Of a stretch of 64,000 bases of DNA, positions 25,701 to 35,203 are shown one piece after another. A program made the position numbers and the translations under genes. Position 1 is the first letter of the stretch, and every line of letters starts with the position of its first letter. The stretch spans positions 12,779,570-12,843,569 of the forward strand of contig OZ023186.1 in the NCBI GenBank assembly GCA_963995505.1, read 5' to 3'. Under the pieces are notes generated by a model. The model had not been told where the DNA came from and did not search any database. It was given only the letters and a program-made list of their open reading frames with translations. This DNA is from Hypericum androsaemum. Its lineage: Eukaryota > Streptophyta > Magnoliopsida > Malpighiales > Hypericaceae.

Positions 25701-27597
25701 AAGGCAAGGAAAAGGCATGAAAAGCCAAGAAAAGGATAGAAAAGGCAAGAAAAGGAAAGAAAAGGAAAGAAAAAGCAAGATAAGGAAAGAAAAGGCAATA
25801 AAAAGAAATAAAAGGCACGGAAAAGGAATGAAAAGGCAAAAAAAGGAAAGAAAAAACAAGAAAAGGAAAGAAAAGGCAAGGAAAAGGCATTAAAAGGCAA
25901 AAAAAGGTAAGAAAAGGCAAGAAAAGGAAAGAAAAGGCAAGTTAAGGCAAGAAAAGGCAAGAAAAGACAAGAAAAGGAAAGAAAAGGCAAGAAAAGGAAA
26001 AAAAGGCAAGGAAAAGGCAAGATAAATGCGTGAAAATGCAAGAAAAGGATAGGTAAGGCAAGAAAAGGCAAGAAAAAGGCATGAAAAAGAAAGAAAAGGT
26101 AAGAAAAGGCAAGGAAAAGGAATGAAAAGGAAAAAAAAGGCAAGAAAAGGAAAGAAAAGGAAAGGAAAAGGAATGAAAAGGCAAAAAAAGGAATAAAAAG
26201 GCAAGGAAAAGGCATGAAAAGGAAAGAAAAGGCATGAAAAGGAAAAAAAGGGCAAGGAAAAGGAATGAAAAGGTAAGAAAAGGCAAGACAAGGTAAGAAA
26301 GGGTAAAAAAGGATAGAAAAAGAAAGAAAAGGCAAGAAAAAAGCATGAACAGGAAAGAAAAGGCAAGAAAAGGAAAGAAAAGAAAAGGAAAAGGAACGAA
26401 AAGGCAAAAAAAGGAATAAAAAGGCAAGAAAAGGCAAGAAAAAGGCAAGAAAAGGTAAGAAAATGTAAGAAAAGGCAAGACAAGGCAATAAAAGGAAAGA
26501 AAATGCAAGATAAGGCAATATAAGGGAAGAAAAGGCAAGATAAGGAAAGAAAAGGCAAAAAAAACAAGGAAAAGGCACGAAAAGGTAAGAAGATGAATGA
26601 TAAGGCAAGAAAAGGCAAGAAAAGGCAAGAAAAAGAAAGGCAAGGCCAGGAAAAGGCAAGAAAATGCAAAATAAGACAAGTTACGACAAGAAAAGGAAAG
26701 GAAAAGGCATGAAAAGACAAGAAAAGGCTTCATAAGGAAAGATAAGGTAAGAAACGTCAAGATAACGAATGAAAAGGCAAAATAAGGCAAGAAAAGGCAA
26801 GATAAGGCTAGAAAAGGAATAAAAAGGCTAGAGAGGGCAAGATAAGGCAAGAGAGGGCAAGATAAGGTAAGAAAAGATTAGAAAAGGTAAGAAAAGGCAA
26901 GAAAAAGGAAAGAAAAGGCAAGAAAAGGCAAGGAAAATGCAAGAAAATGCAAGATAAGGCAAAAAAAAGGCAAGATAAGGTAAGAAAAGGCAAGAAAAGG
27001 TAAGAAAAGGCAAGATAAAGCAAGAAAAGGAAAGATAAGAAAAGAAAAGGCAAGAAAAGTTAAGGAAAGGAAAGGGCAAGAAAAGGAAAGGAAAGAAAAG
27101 AAAAGGAAAAGGAATGAAAAGCTAAGAAAAGGTTAGAAAAGTCAAGATAAGGCAAGAAACGGCAAGAAAAGGAAATAAAAGGCAAGATAAGGCAAGATAA
27201 GGCAAGAAAAGACAAGATAAGGCAAGAAAAGCATTGAACAGGAAAGAAAAGGAAAGATAAGGCAAGAAAAGCCATGAAAAGGCATGAAAAGGAAAGAAAA
27301 GGCAAGCAAAAGGCAAAAAAAGGAAAGAAAAGACAAGGAAAATGCATGAAAAGGCAAGAAAAGGCAAGAAAAGGCATGGAAAAGGCATGAAAATGCAAGA
27401 AAAGGATAGATAAGGCAAGAAAAGGCATTAAAAGGCATGAAAAGGAAAGAAAAGGCAAGGAAAAGGCAAGAAAATGTAAGATAAGGCAAGATACGGAAAG
27501 AAAAGTAAAGGAAAAGGCATAAAAAGGAAAGAAAAGGCAAGATAAGGAAAGAAAAGGCAAGATAGGGAAAGAAAAGGGAAGATATGGTAAGAAAAGG
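22769..27597 (+). repeat. 2,430-bp near-exact tandem duplication in satellite
   Basis: Sequence from about 22769 to 25167 reappears at an offset of exactly 2430 bases, about 25199 to 27597. I compared many lines (for example 23101 with 25531, and 25141 with 27571) and found no difference. The translations of long open stretches in the two copies are also identical. Both edges fall in ordinary units: on the left GCAAGATAAGG against GTAAGAAAAGG near 22760/25190, on the right GGTAAGAAAAGGTAAG against GGTAAGAAAAGGCAAG near 25161/27591. In an array whose other modules differ by several percent, this is either very recent or an assembly artefact. Confidence 0.9.
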
Positions 27598-29586
27598 CAA
27601 GATAAGGAAAGAAAAGGCAAGAAAAGGATAGAAAATGATAGAAAAGGCAAGAAAAGGAATGAAAAGGATAGAAAATGATAAAAAAGGCAAGAAAAGATAA
27701 GAAAAGGAAAGAAAAGGCAAGGAAAAGGAATGATAAGGCAAAAAAAGGAAAGCAAAGACAAGGAAATGCAAGGAAACGGCATGAAAAGGCAAGAAAAGGC
27801 AAGAAACGGTAAGAAAAGGCAAGATAAGGCAAGAAAGGCATGAAAAGGAAAGAAAATGCAAGATAAGGTAAGATAAGGCAAGAAAAAGGCAAGAAAAGGC
27901 AAGAAAAGGCATGGAAAAGGCATGAAAAGGCAAGAAAAGTAAAGATAAGGCAAGAAGAGGCATGAAAAGGTAAGAAAAGGATAGAAAAGGAAAGGAAAGA
28001 CAAGAAAAGGCAAGAAAAATGCATGAAAAAGAAAGAAAAGGCAAGAAAAGGCAAGGAAAAGGAATGAAAGGAAAAGAAAAGGCAAGAAAAGGAAAGAAAA
28101 GGCAAGGAAAAGGAATGAACAGCCAAAAAAAGGATTAAAAAGGCAAGATAAGGTAAGAAACTGCAAGATAAGGAATGAAAAGGCAAGAAGATAAGGCAAG
28201 AAAAGGCAAGATAAGGCAAGAAAAGGCATCAAAATGCTAGAGACGGCAAGAAAAGGCAAGATAAGGCAAGAGAGGGCAAGATAAGATAAGAAAAGACAAG
28301 AAAAGGTAAGAAAAGGCAAGAAAAAGGAAGAAAATGCAAGGAAAATGCAAGATAAGGCAAAAAAAGGCAAGATAAGGTAAGAAAAGGGAAGAAAAGATAA
28401 GAAAAGGCAAGATAAGGCAAGAAAAGGAAAGATAAGAAAAGAAAAGGCAAGAAAAGATAAGGACGGGGAAAGAAAATGCAAGAAAAGGAAAGAAAAGAAA
28501 AGGAAAATGAATGAAAAGCCTAGAAAAAGTTAGAAAAGGCAAGATAAGGCAAGATAAGGGAAGAAAAGGAAAGAAAAGGCAAGATAAGGCAAGATAAGGC
28601 AAGAAAAGGATAGAAAAAGAATTGAAAAGGAAAGATAAGGAAAGATAAGACAAGAAAAGGCAGGATAAGGCAAGAAAAAAAAGAAAAAGCAAGATAAGGC
28701 AAGATAAGTAAAGAAAAGGCAAGATAAGGAAAGAAAAGGCAGGGAAAAGGCATGAAAAGGCAAGAAGATGAATGATAAGGCAAGAAGAGGCATGAAAAGG
28801 CAAGAAAAGGAAAGACAAGGCCAGGAAAAGGCAAGAAAATGCAAAATAAGGCAAGATATTTCAAGAAAAGGCAAGAAAAGGCTTGATAAGGCAAGATAAG
28901 GTAAGAAACGTCAAGATAAGGAATGAAAAGGCAAAATAAGGCAAGAAAAGGCAAGATAAGGCATGAAAAGGCTTAAGAGGGCAAGAAAAGGGAAGATAAG
29001 GCATGAAAAGGCTAAAGAGGGCAAGAAAAGGCAAGATAAGGCAAGAGAGGGCAAGATAAGGTAAGAAAAGATAAGAAAATGTAAGAAAAGGCAAGAAAAA
29101 GCATGAAAAGGTAAGGAAAATGCAAGATAAGGCAAGATAAGGCAAAAAAAGGAAAGATAACGTAAGAAAAGGTAAGAACGCAAGATAAGGCAAGAAAAGA
29201 AAAGATAAGAAAAGAAAAGGAAAGAAAAGATAAGGAAAGGGCAAGAAAAGGAAAGAAAATGTAAGAAAAGGAAATAAAAGAAAAAGGAAAGGGCAAGAAA
29301 AGGAAAGAAAATGTAAGAAAAGGAAATAAAAGAAAAAGGAAAGGCAAGATAAGGCAAGAAATGGCAAGAAAAGAAAAGAAAAGGCAAGATAAGGCAAGAA
29401 AAGGAAAGAAAAAGCAATGAAAAGAAAGATAAGGAAAGATAAGGCAAGAAAAGGCATGAAAAGGCAAGAAAAGGAAAGAAAAGGCAAGGAAAAGGCAAAA
29501 AAAGGCAAGATAAGGCAAGCAAAGGCAAGGAAAAGGCATGAAAAGGCAAGAAAAGGCATGGAAAAGGCATGAAAAGGCAAGAAAAG

Positions 29587-30096
29587 TGATGTAGCATAAT
29601 GGAAGCGTGCTATTCTACACGTAAAGTAAACAAGGCTCCGAACAAACAGAAAAAAATAAAACAATAGACACTTCCACTTGAATCTTCCGAAATAAGATGG
29701 AAGGTGTGCTTGAGTCCACAAGCAGCCAACCAATGGCCAAGGTAGACCACTCTCACGCATGCAGCGCTCTCAACTCACTTACTCTTGTTTGTTTTTGGAT
29801 AAAAATTGTCTGTCCATTATTTCCCTTCGCAAGATACAAATAGAAGGCGGGAGTTAAGGCGGGAGTTATGGCGAGCCTTCTCACACTCCTCCTGTCCGTA
29901 ACCTCCTCTTTAACCTCCACTAATTGGCATTTAATTTGCCTTATTACAGCCATGAAATTAAACACGAAATTTAAACATGTTTTGGACAGAGATTGCAATA
30001 ATTGAAAACACAAAATCCATGCTCTCCATGCACACGTCCAATGCACAAACAGGCTGGCCGAGGGAGTTCTTGCTTATTGTGATTCGTCCTATAGCA
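29587..30096 (-). repeat. 3' LTR of the minus-strand gypsy element (510 bp)
   Basis: On the + strand it runs from TGATGTAGCA to CCTATAGCA, giving TG...CA ends on either strand. It matches 34706-35203 along its whole length with about 14 substitutions. It carries one extra 12-base tandem duplication near 29855-29880 (GGCGGGAGTTAA beside GGCGGGAGTTAT) that is absent from the other LTR and explains the length difference. Directly left is the target-site copy AAAAG; directly right is the PPT complement. Confidence 0.95.
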
Positions 30097-30109
30097 TCCT
30101 CCCCTCCTT
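30097..30109 (-). other. Polypurine tract of the minus-strand gypsy element
   Basis: The + strand reads TCCTCCCCTCCTT, so the element strand has AAGGAGGGGAGGA immediately before the 3' LTR. This is the expected plus-strand primer in reverse transcription. The pol stop codon at 30119-30121 lies about 10 bases upstream in element orientation. Confidence 0.9.
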
Positions 30110-30118
30110 AAGAGCATG

Positions 30119-33100
30119 CTAGTCTCGAGTAGCTAAACGGCTTGGTAACAGAAGGGGGTTGAAATATGGCGAGAGATCAGCTACGTTGAATGTCCTTGAT
30201 ACGCCTAGATCTTCCGGTAGGTCAATCACATATGCATTGTCATTGACACGCCTTAGCACCTTGTATGGGCCAAACCTTCTTGCCTGAATCTTGCCTCCCC
30301 AGCCTGTGGGCATGCGCTCTTTGCAAAATTGCACCATAACCTGTTCTCCGGGTTGAAATATTTGCACCTTTCGCTTTGCATCCACTCGCTCTTTCTCCTT
30401 AGCATACAGTGTGCTAAGTCTCTTCTTCACAGCTTCTAGGATGGCTTGCACGTCTTCAGCATAGGAGAGTGCACTTGTGTTAGCTCGAACAGGGCGTGGC
30501 ACACAGGAGACATCAACCAAATGGTTAGGAGGCTTTGTATATACCAAAGCAAAGGGAGACTTCCCCGTAGACCTGTGAACAGCTCCATTATACGTGAACT
30601 CCGCAATTGGCAAAGCAAGATCCCACTGCCTTAGTCTCTCATGACACAAGCTGCGGAGAAGGTTACCAAGGGTGCGGTTGGTTGCTTCAGTTTGGCCATC
30701 TGTCTGAGGGTGCGCGGTGGTGCTGAATTGGAGCGTGGCATCGAACATCCTCCAAAGTGTCTTCCAAAAGCTGGCAAGAAACTTGGTGTCTCAGTCAGAA
30801 AAAATCGTCTTAGGCACTCCATGCAAACGCACCACCTCTCTAAAGAAATGCCTTGCCACCGTGGATGCATCATTTGTCTTCTTGCATGGCACAAAATGCG
30901 CCATCTTTGACAACTTGTCAACAATGATAAAAATAGAATCCGCCCCTCTTGGTGTGCGAGGTAAGCCAAGAATAAAATCCATGCTAAGGTCTTCCCATAT
31001 GCCATTGGGAATTGGCAAAGGAGTGTAAAGACCGGTATTGTTGACGCCACCTTTTGTTTCTTGGCATACGCGGTAGTGTTGCACAAACTTAGCAACATCC
31101 TTATACATCTTTGGCCAATGGAAACGCTCTTGCAAAGAGGACAGAGTCTTATCATGTCCCAAATGAGCTGCCAAGCCTCCCGCGTGCATCTCGTGCATCA
31201 AATGATCACGTAGGGATGACTTTGGTACACACAACTGATTTCCTTTCATTAGGAACCCATCCTGCAAGAAATAATCTCCTACACCCTTTCCTTCCTTGCA
31301 CTTCATCCAAATATCACCAAAGTCTCCATCCTCCTCATACATATCTCGGACACAATCAAAGGCAGTAATCACACCTCGCAACTCAGTAAGCAATGCAAGT
31401 CTCCTACTCAAGGCATCAGCAACTATATTCTGAGTTCCACTTTTATAAGAGATCTTAAAAGGGAATTTCTGTAAGTAGGTGCACCAACGAGCATGCATTG
31501 GATTGCTAAGCCTAGACTGATCATGCAAGAATTTCAAAGCCTTGTGGTCTGAGTAGAGGATGAACTCCTTACCAACAAGGTAGTGCTCCCAAGTCTTGAG
31601 AGCTCGGAAGACAGAGTAGAATTCTTTCTCATACGTTGTCCATTTCAGTCTTGCTTCACTCAGCTTCTCACTAAAGAAGGCCACGGGTTTCTTCTCTTGT
31701 GAGAGCGCAGCCCCAATGCCAAGCCCGGATGCATCCACTTCAACTTCAAAAAGCTTGGCAAAGTTAGGGAGTGCAAGCACGGGCGCGGAGCTTAACTTCT
31801 CCTTTAGTGTCTGGAAGGCACGCTCAGCTTCTTCTCCCCACACGAATAGGGTCTGCTTCTTCAGTAAGGCCGTGAGGGGGGCAGCAATCAAACTGAAGTC
31901 CCGAATGAACCGGCGGTAGAAGGATGCCAAGCCAAGAAAGCTACGGGTCTGGCTCATATTCAAAGGAGCTGGCCAGGAGCGTATTGCTTCTATCTTGGCC
32001 TGATCAACATGGACTCCTTCCTTTCCAACCAGGAACCCCAAAAGCAGAAGTTGGCTCTTCTAAAAACTACACTTCTTCAGGTTCACGTACAATTGATTTG
32101 CTCGCAAGGTTGAGAACACTTCCTTCAAATGCACCACGTGATCATCTTTGGTCTTGCTATACACCAAGATGTCATCAAAATAAACCACCACGTACTTGTC
32201 CAGGAAAGGCTTTAGGACTTGGTGCATCAGCCTCATAAAGGTGCTCGGGGCATTGGTCAATCCGAAGGGCATCACAAGCCATTCGTACAACCCGTCCCAT
32301 ATTTTGAAAGCGGTCTTCCATTCATCACCTGGCCGGATGCGGATTTGGTGATATCCACTCCGTAGGTCAATCTTGGAGAATATGGTTACACCACTTAAAT
32401 TATCCATTATGTCATCGAGGCGAGGGATGGGAAATCTGTACCCAATGGTAATCTTGTTGATCGCCCTGCTGTCGATGCACATCCTCCAAGTGCCGTCCTT
32501 CTTTGGTACGAGCAAGGCTGGCACACCATACGGGCTTAGGCTTTCTTGCACATAGCCCTTGTCCAGTAACTCTTGCACTTGCTCTCGGAGAATTTGGTTC
32601 TCCTTAGGACTCATCCGGTAGTGTGGCAAGTTTGGAAGGGTTGCGCCAGGCATAAGGTCAATTTGGTGCTGGATGTCACGCAAGGGTGGTAGCCCCTTTT
32701 GCAAGCTTTCATCCACGAGCTCTGGAAAGAGCTCAAATAACTCCAGCACCACTTCAGGGAGAGACTCCAAGCCTCCATCATCCTTTGCTGGAGGATTTGT
32801 CATAATAAGTACATGAAAATAGCCTACTTCTCGCGTGTAGTTCACCATCTCGTGCAAAGAGGTCACCATAGATACGAGCTGCATGGCACTGTTTGTTTGC
32901 CCCTTCACGTGCTAAGGCTTCTTTGGCAACAAGGTAAACTTCTCTCCTCCTTTTCTGACCTCGTACGTGTTTTCTTCGCCTCGATGCATGACCTTATTAT
33001 CAAACTCCCAAGGTCTGCCTAATAGGATGTTGCACGCATCCATCTCAAGGACATCACATACAACTTGGTCAGAATACTTCCCAATTGTGATCGGGACAGT

Positions 33101-33415
33101 GCACCTCGAGTTGACCTTGATTCCACCTCCGGATCTGACCCATCCAATGGAATATGGAGTGGGGTGTGGCGAGGTCTTCAAGCCAAGCTTCTCCACTGTC
33201 TTGCTACTCACAAAGTTCTCCTGGCTGCCTCCATCTATTATCACTTCACACACAACTTTCCCAACATGACAACTCGTACGAAACAAGTTATTACGTTGGG
33301 AGTCATCTCTCTTGGTTGCGGTCAATGCCACCTTCTGTATGACCCCGTAATACTCTTCTCCTTCAGAGATTTCCTCCTCTTCGTCATCCTCATCCACGGG
33401 TGCACACATGTACAC
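30119..33415 (-). pseudogene. Pol of the minus-strand gypsy element (PR-RT-RH-INT), broken
   Basis: One reading frame covers protease to integrase but holds three internal stops: TAG at 32912-32914 (after protease), TAG at 32060-32062 (within RT) and TGA at 30791-30793 (in the integrase core just after the second catalytic Asp). Protease shows IIDGGS near its start. RT shows the palm motif YFDD and a typical GYHQIRI block. RNase H starts at the VDASGLGIG motif. The integrase zinc region keeps the His pair, but the CxxC reads YRVC, so one zinc ligand is missing. The D,D,E residues are otherwise visible. The C-terminus (FNVADLSPY) ends without a chromodomain. The stops are of kinds that C-to-T transitions can make, which fits decay of methylated DNA (inference). 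Confidence 0.92.
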
Positions 33416-34526
33416 CCTTCCTTCTCCTCATCCGAATCTTCCTTCTCGCAAAGTTGTGTAAACTTGTGTTTAGGGCAATCACTAGACTTGTGGCCCATTT
33501 CATTGCATTTGAAACATCGGATTGATGAGGTTGTGGCTACCTCCTTTCCCCTTCTTTGTTCCACCACAGGGGCAGGCTTGCTTGGAGGGGGTCTGGACTC
33601 GGATGCTTGGGGTGCATTCTTCGCCGCACCTCCTCTTACATAGGTGGATGTCTGGCCAGGTCCTGAAAAACGAGAAGATGTTGCTTTCTTTTTCTTCAAG
33701 GCACCACCTATTTTTCTTGCCTTCGCACAAGCATCGTTGAAGAATAAGAAGGTGTCAAACTCCATCCTACCTTCGATCTCGTAACTCAGACCTTCAACAA
33801 AACGTGCTATCATCTGATCCTCGTTCTCTTCTATGTCATTACGAGATGCCAACCTCATAAACTCAGAGACATATTCTTCCACAGTTCTAGTCCCTTGAGT
33901 GCAAGTCAGGAACTGTGTGTACAAGGTTTGGTGATAATCAACAGGGAGAAACCTTTCACGAAGTGCCTGCTCCATTGTAGGCCAGTCATTGGTCGATCTC
34001 CTCTTCTCCTCCTCATCTCTTGCTCCTTTCTCCACCAAACAGCGGCTCCAGACTCAAGTTTGAAGGCTACATAACTGACCTTCTGCTCCTCCATAAGGTC
34101 CATACAGTCGAAATACTTCTCAACGGAGTCTAGCTAATTTAGGAACCCCTCAGCATCAACATCACCAAAGAACTTCTTGATGTTCATCTTGAAAGGGCGA
34201 TCCACCCTTCGATACGCTTCTCCACGCTCATAATCCTCCCTATAGGCTTCTCTTCCAGGAGCACGTCCTAGATCACCACGTCTACCACCTCCTCTACCTC
34301 GTCCCCTCAACCCTCTCCCTCCCCTTCTCACATTAGGGGTAGCATCAGAATCTACATCCTCCTCTTCCTTTCTTTGATCATTACGTACCTCAGCTGGAGG
34401 GGGTTGCCCTACGGGTGGTTGCACTGCAAGGTTGTCCAGGCGTGTAAGGATTGCCTGAATTACCGCCTCCATTTGAGTGAATGTCTGATTCATGTCGGGT
34501 CTTGGGATGTCATCAGGGTCGGCCAT
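33322..34526 (-). pseudogene. Gag of the minus-strand gypsy element, broken
   Basis: The ATG at 34524-34526 opens a Gag with an N-terminal proline/arginine/glycine-rich stretch (GRGRGGGRRGD). An in-frame TAG lies at 34134-34136. The same frame continues through the conserved capsid block ending WWRKEQEMRRRRGDRP; a frameshift near 33985-33992 moves the rest (FLPVDYHQTLYTQF and beyond) to another frame. A CCHC zinc knuckle, CFKCNEMGHKSSDC, follows. Near 33412-33422 a second frameshift separates Gag from the protease frame. In plant chromoviruses gag and pol are usually one frame, so three lesions disable this copy. Confidence 0.9.
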
Positions 34527-34691
34527 AGTGCATCGGCTTTTGGTGGTGCTAGGTGGTTAAAAAAAATGAGACTTAGATCAGGAGATCACGAAGTCTTGTG
34601 GATCGGCTCGTAGATGGGGTCTCTCGCAACTCACCGAATGATAACATGCACTCAATCTCAACGTAGAAAATGAGATGGATCTCACTCAACA

Positions 34692-34703
34692 GCTCTGATA
34701 CCA
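34692..34703 (-). other. Primer binding site (initiator-Met tRNA)
   Basis: The + strand GCTCTGATACCA is the 3' end of plant initiator methionyl-tRNA; the element strand therefore carries TGGTATCAGAGC. It lies two bases inside the 5' LTR (34706-35203), as expected for minus-strand priming. Confidence 0.95.
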
Positions 34704-34705
34704 CT

Positions 34706-35203
34706 TGATGTAGCACAATGGAAGCGTGCTATTCTACACGTAAAGTAAACAAGGCTCCGAACAAACAGAAAGAAATAAGACAATAGACACTTCCACTTGA
34801 ATCTTCCGAAACAAGATGGAAGGTGTGCTTGAGTCCACAAGCAGCCAACCAATGGCCAAGGTAGACCACTCTCATGCACGCAGCGCTCTCAACTCACTTA
34901 CTCGTGTTTGTTTTTGGATAAAAATTGTCTGTCCATCATTTCCCTTCGCAAGATACAAATAGAAGGCGGGAGTTATGGCGAGCCTTCTCACACTCCTCCT
35001 GTCCGTAACCTCCTCTTTAACCTCCACTAATTGGCATTTAATTTGCCTTATTACAGCCACGAAATTAAACACAAAATTTAAACATGTTCTGGACAGAGAT
35101 TGCAATAATTGAAAACACAAAATCCATGCTCGCCATGCACACGTCCAATGCACAAACAGGCTGGCCGAGGGAGTTCTTGCTTATTGTGATTCGTCCTACG
35201 GCA
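34706..35203 (-). repeat. 5' LTR of the minus-strand gypsy element (498 bp)
   Basis: It runs on the + strand from TGATGTAGCA to CCTACGGCA and matches the LTR at 29587-30096. The bases after it, 35204-35208, are AAAAG, the same as those before the left LTR, which confirms simple insertion into satellite. It lacks the 12-base duplication seen in the other LTR. Confidence 0.95.

Larger units (their letters stand above)
1..29586 (+). repeat. Satellite block A: ~10-bp purine-rich tandem repeat
   Basis: This block is a near-continuous array of degenerate 10-11-base units. The commonest reads GGCAAGAAAA; frequent variants are GGCAAGATAA, GGAAAGAAAA, GGCATGAAAA, GGTAAGAAAA, GGATAGAAAA and the 11-base GGCAAGGAAAA. 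The + strand carries the purines throughout, at about 85-88% on lines I counted, and I saw no inverted segment. Three units make 30 bases, so all three minus-strand frames stay open and encode the same ~10-residue Phe/Leu/Ser/Pro-rich period; none is a gene. An A-tract recurs about once per helical turn. Higher-order structure is present and is listed separately. I do not recognise this satellite as a named family. Its right edge is a retrotransposon insertion whose 5-base target duplication AAAAG lies at 29582-29586. Confidence 0.95.
29587..35203 (-). mobile_element. Full-length Ty3/gypsy LTR retrotransposon, coding-dead
   Basis: This is a 5.6-kb element on the minus strand with all structural landmarks: direct LTRs of 510 and 498 bp beginning TG and ending CA, an initiator-Met tRNA primer site, a polypurine tract and a 5-base target duplication AAAAG (29582-29586 and 35204-35208) made from satellite sequence. 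Domain order gag, protease, RT, RNase H, integrase is Ty3/gypsy. No chromodomain follows the integrase; the frame stops about 10 bases before the PPT. Gag and pol are broken by stops and frameshifts, so the copy is not autonomous. By hand count the LTRs differ at about 14 of 498 aligned positions plus one 12-base duplication, so the insertion is fairly young. Lineage within the plant chromoviruses is uncertain. Confidence 0.95.

Noticed and set aside
389..29500. Over a hundred long minus-strand ORFs encoding Phe/Leu/Ser/Pro/Cys-rich repeats
   Set aside because: The pyrimidine strand rarely contains A or G in stop positions, so all frames stay open, and a 10-base unit gives the same ~10-residue period in all three frames. 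They overlap each other in every frame and have no start context or family similarity. The same holds for satellite blocks B to E.
1..29586. CRISPR-like array
   Set aside because: Units are 10-11 bases, contiguous and degenerate, with no unique spacers, no leader and a plant context.
1..29586. Variant telomere repeat
   Set aside because: The unit is too degenerate, has higher-order modules and retroelement insertions, and does not fit known plant telomere types.
30641..33740. Plus-strand ORFs opposite the minus-strand gypsy gag-pol
   Set aside because: They are antisense shadows of coding sequence with no recognisable domains.
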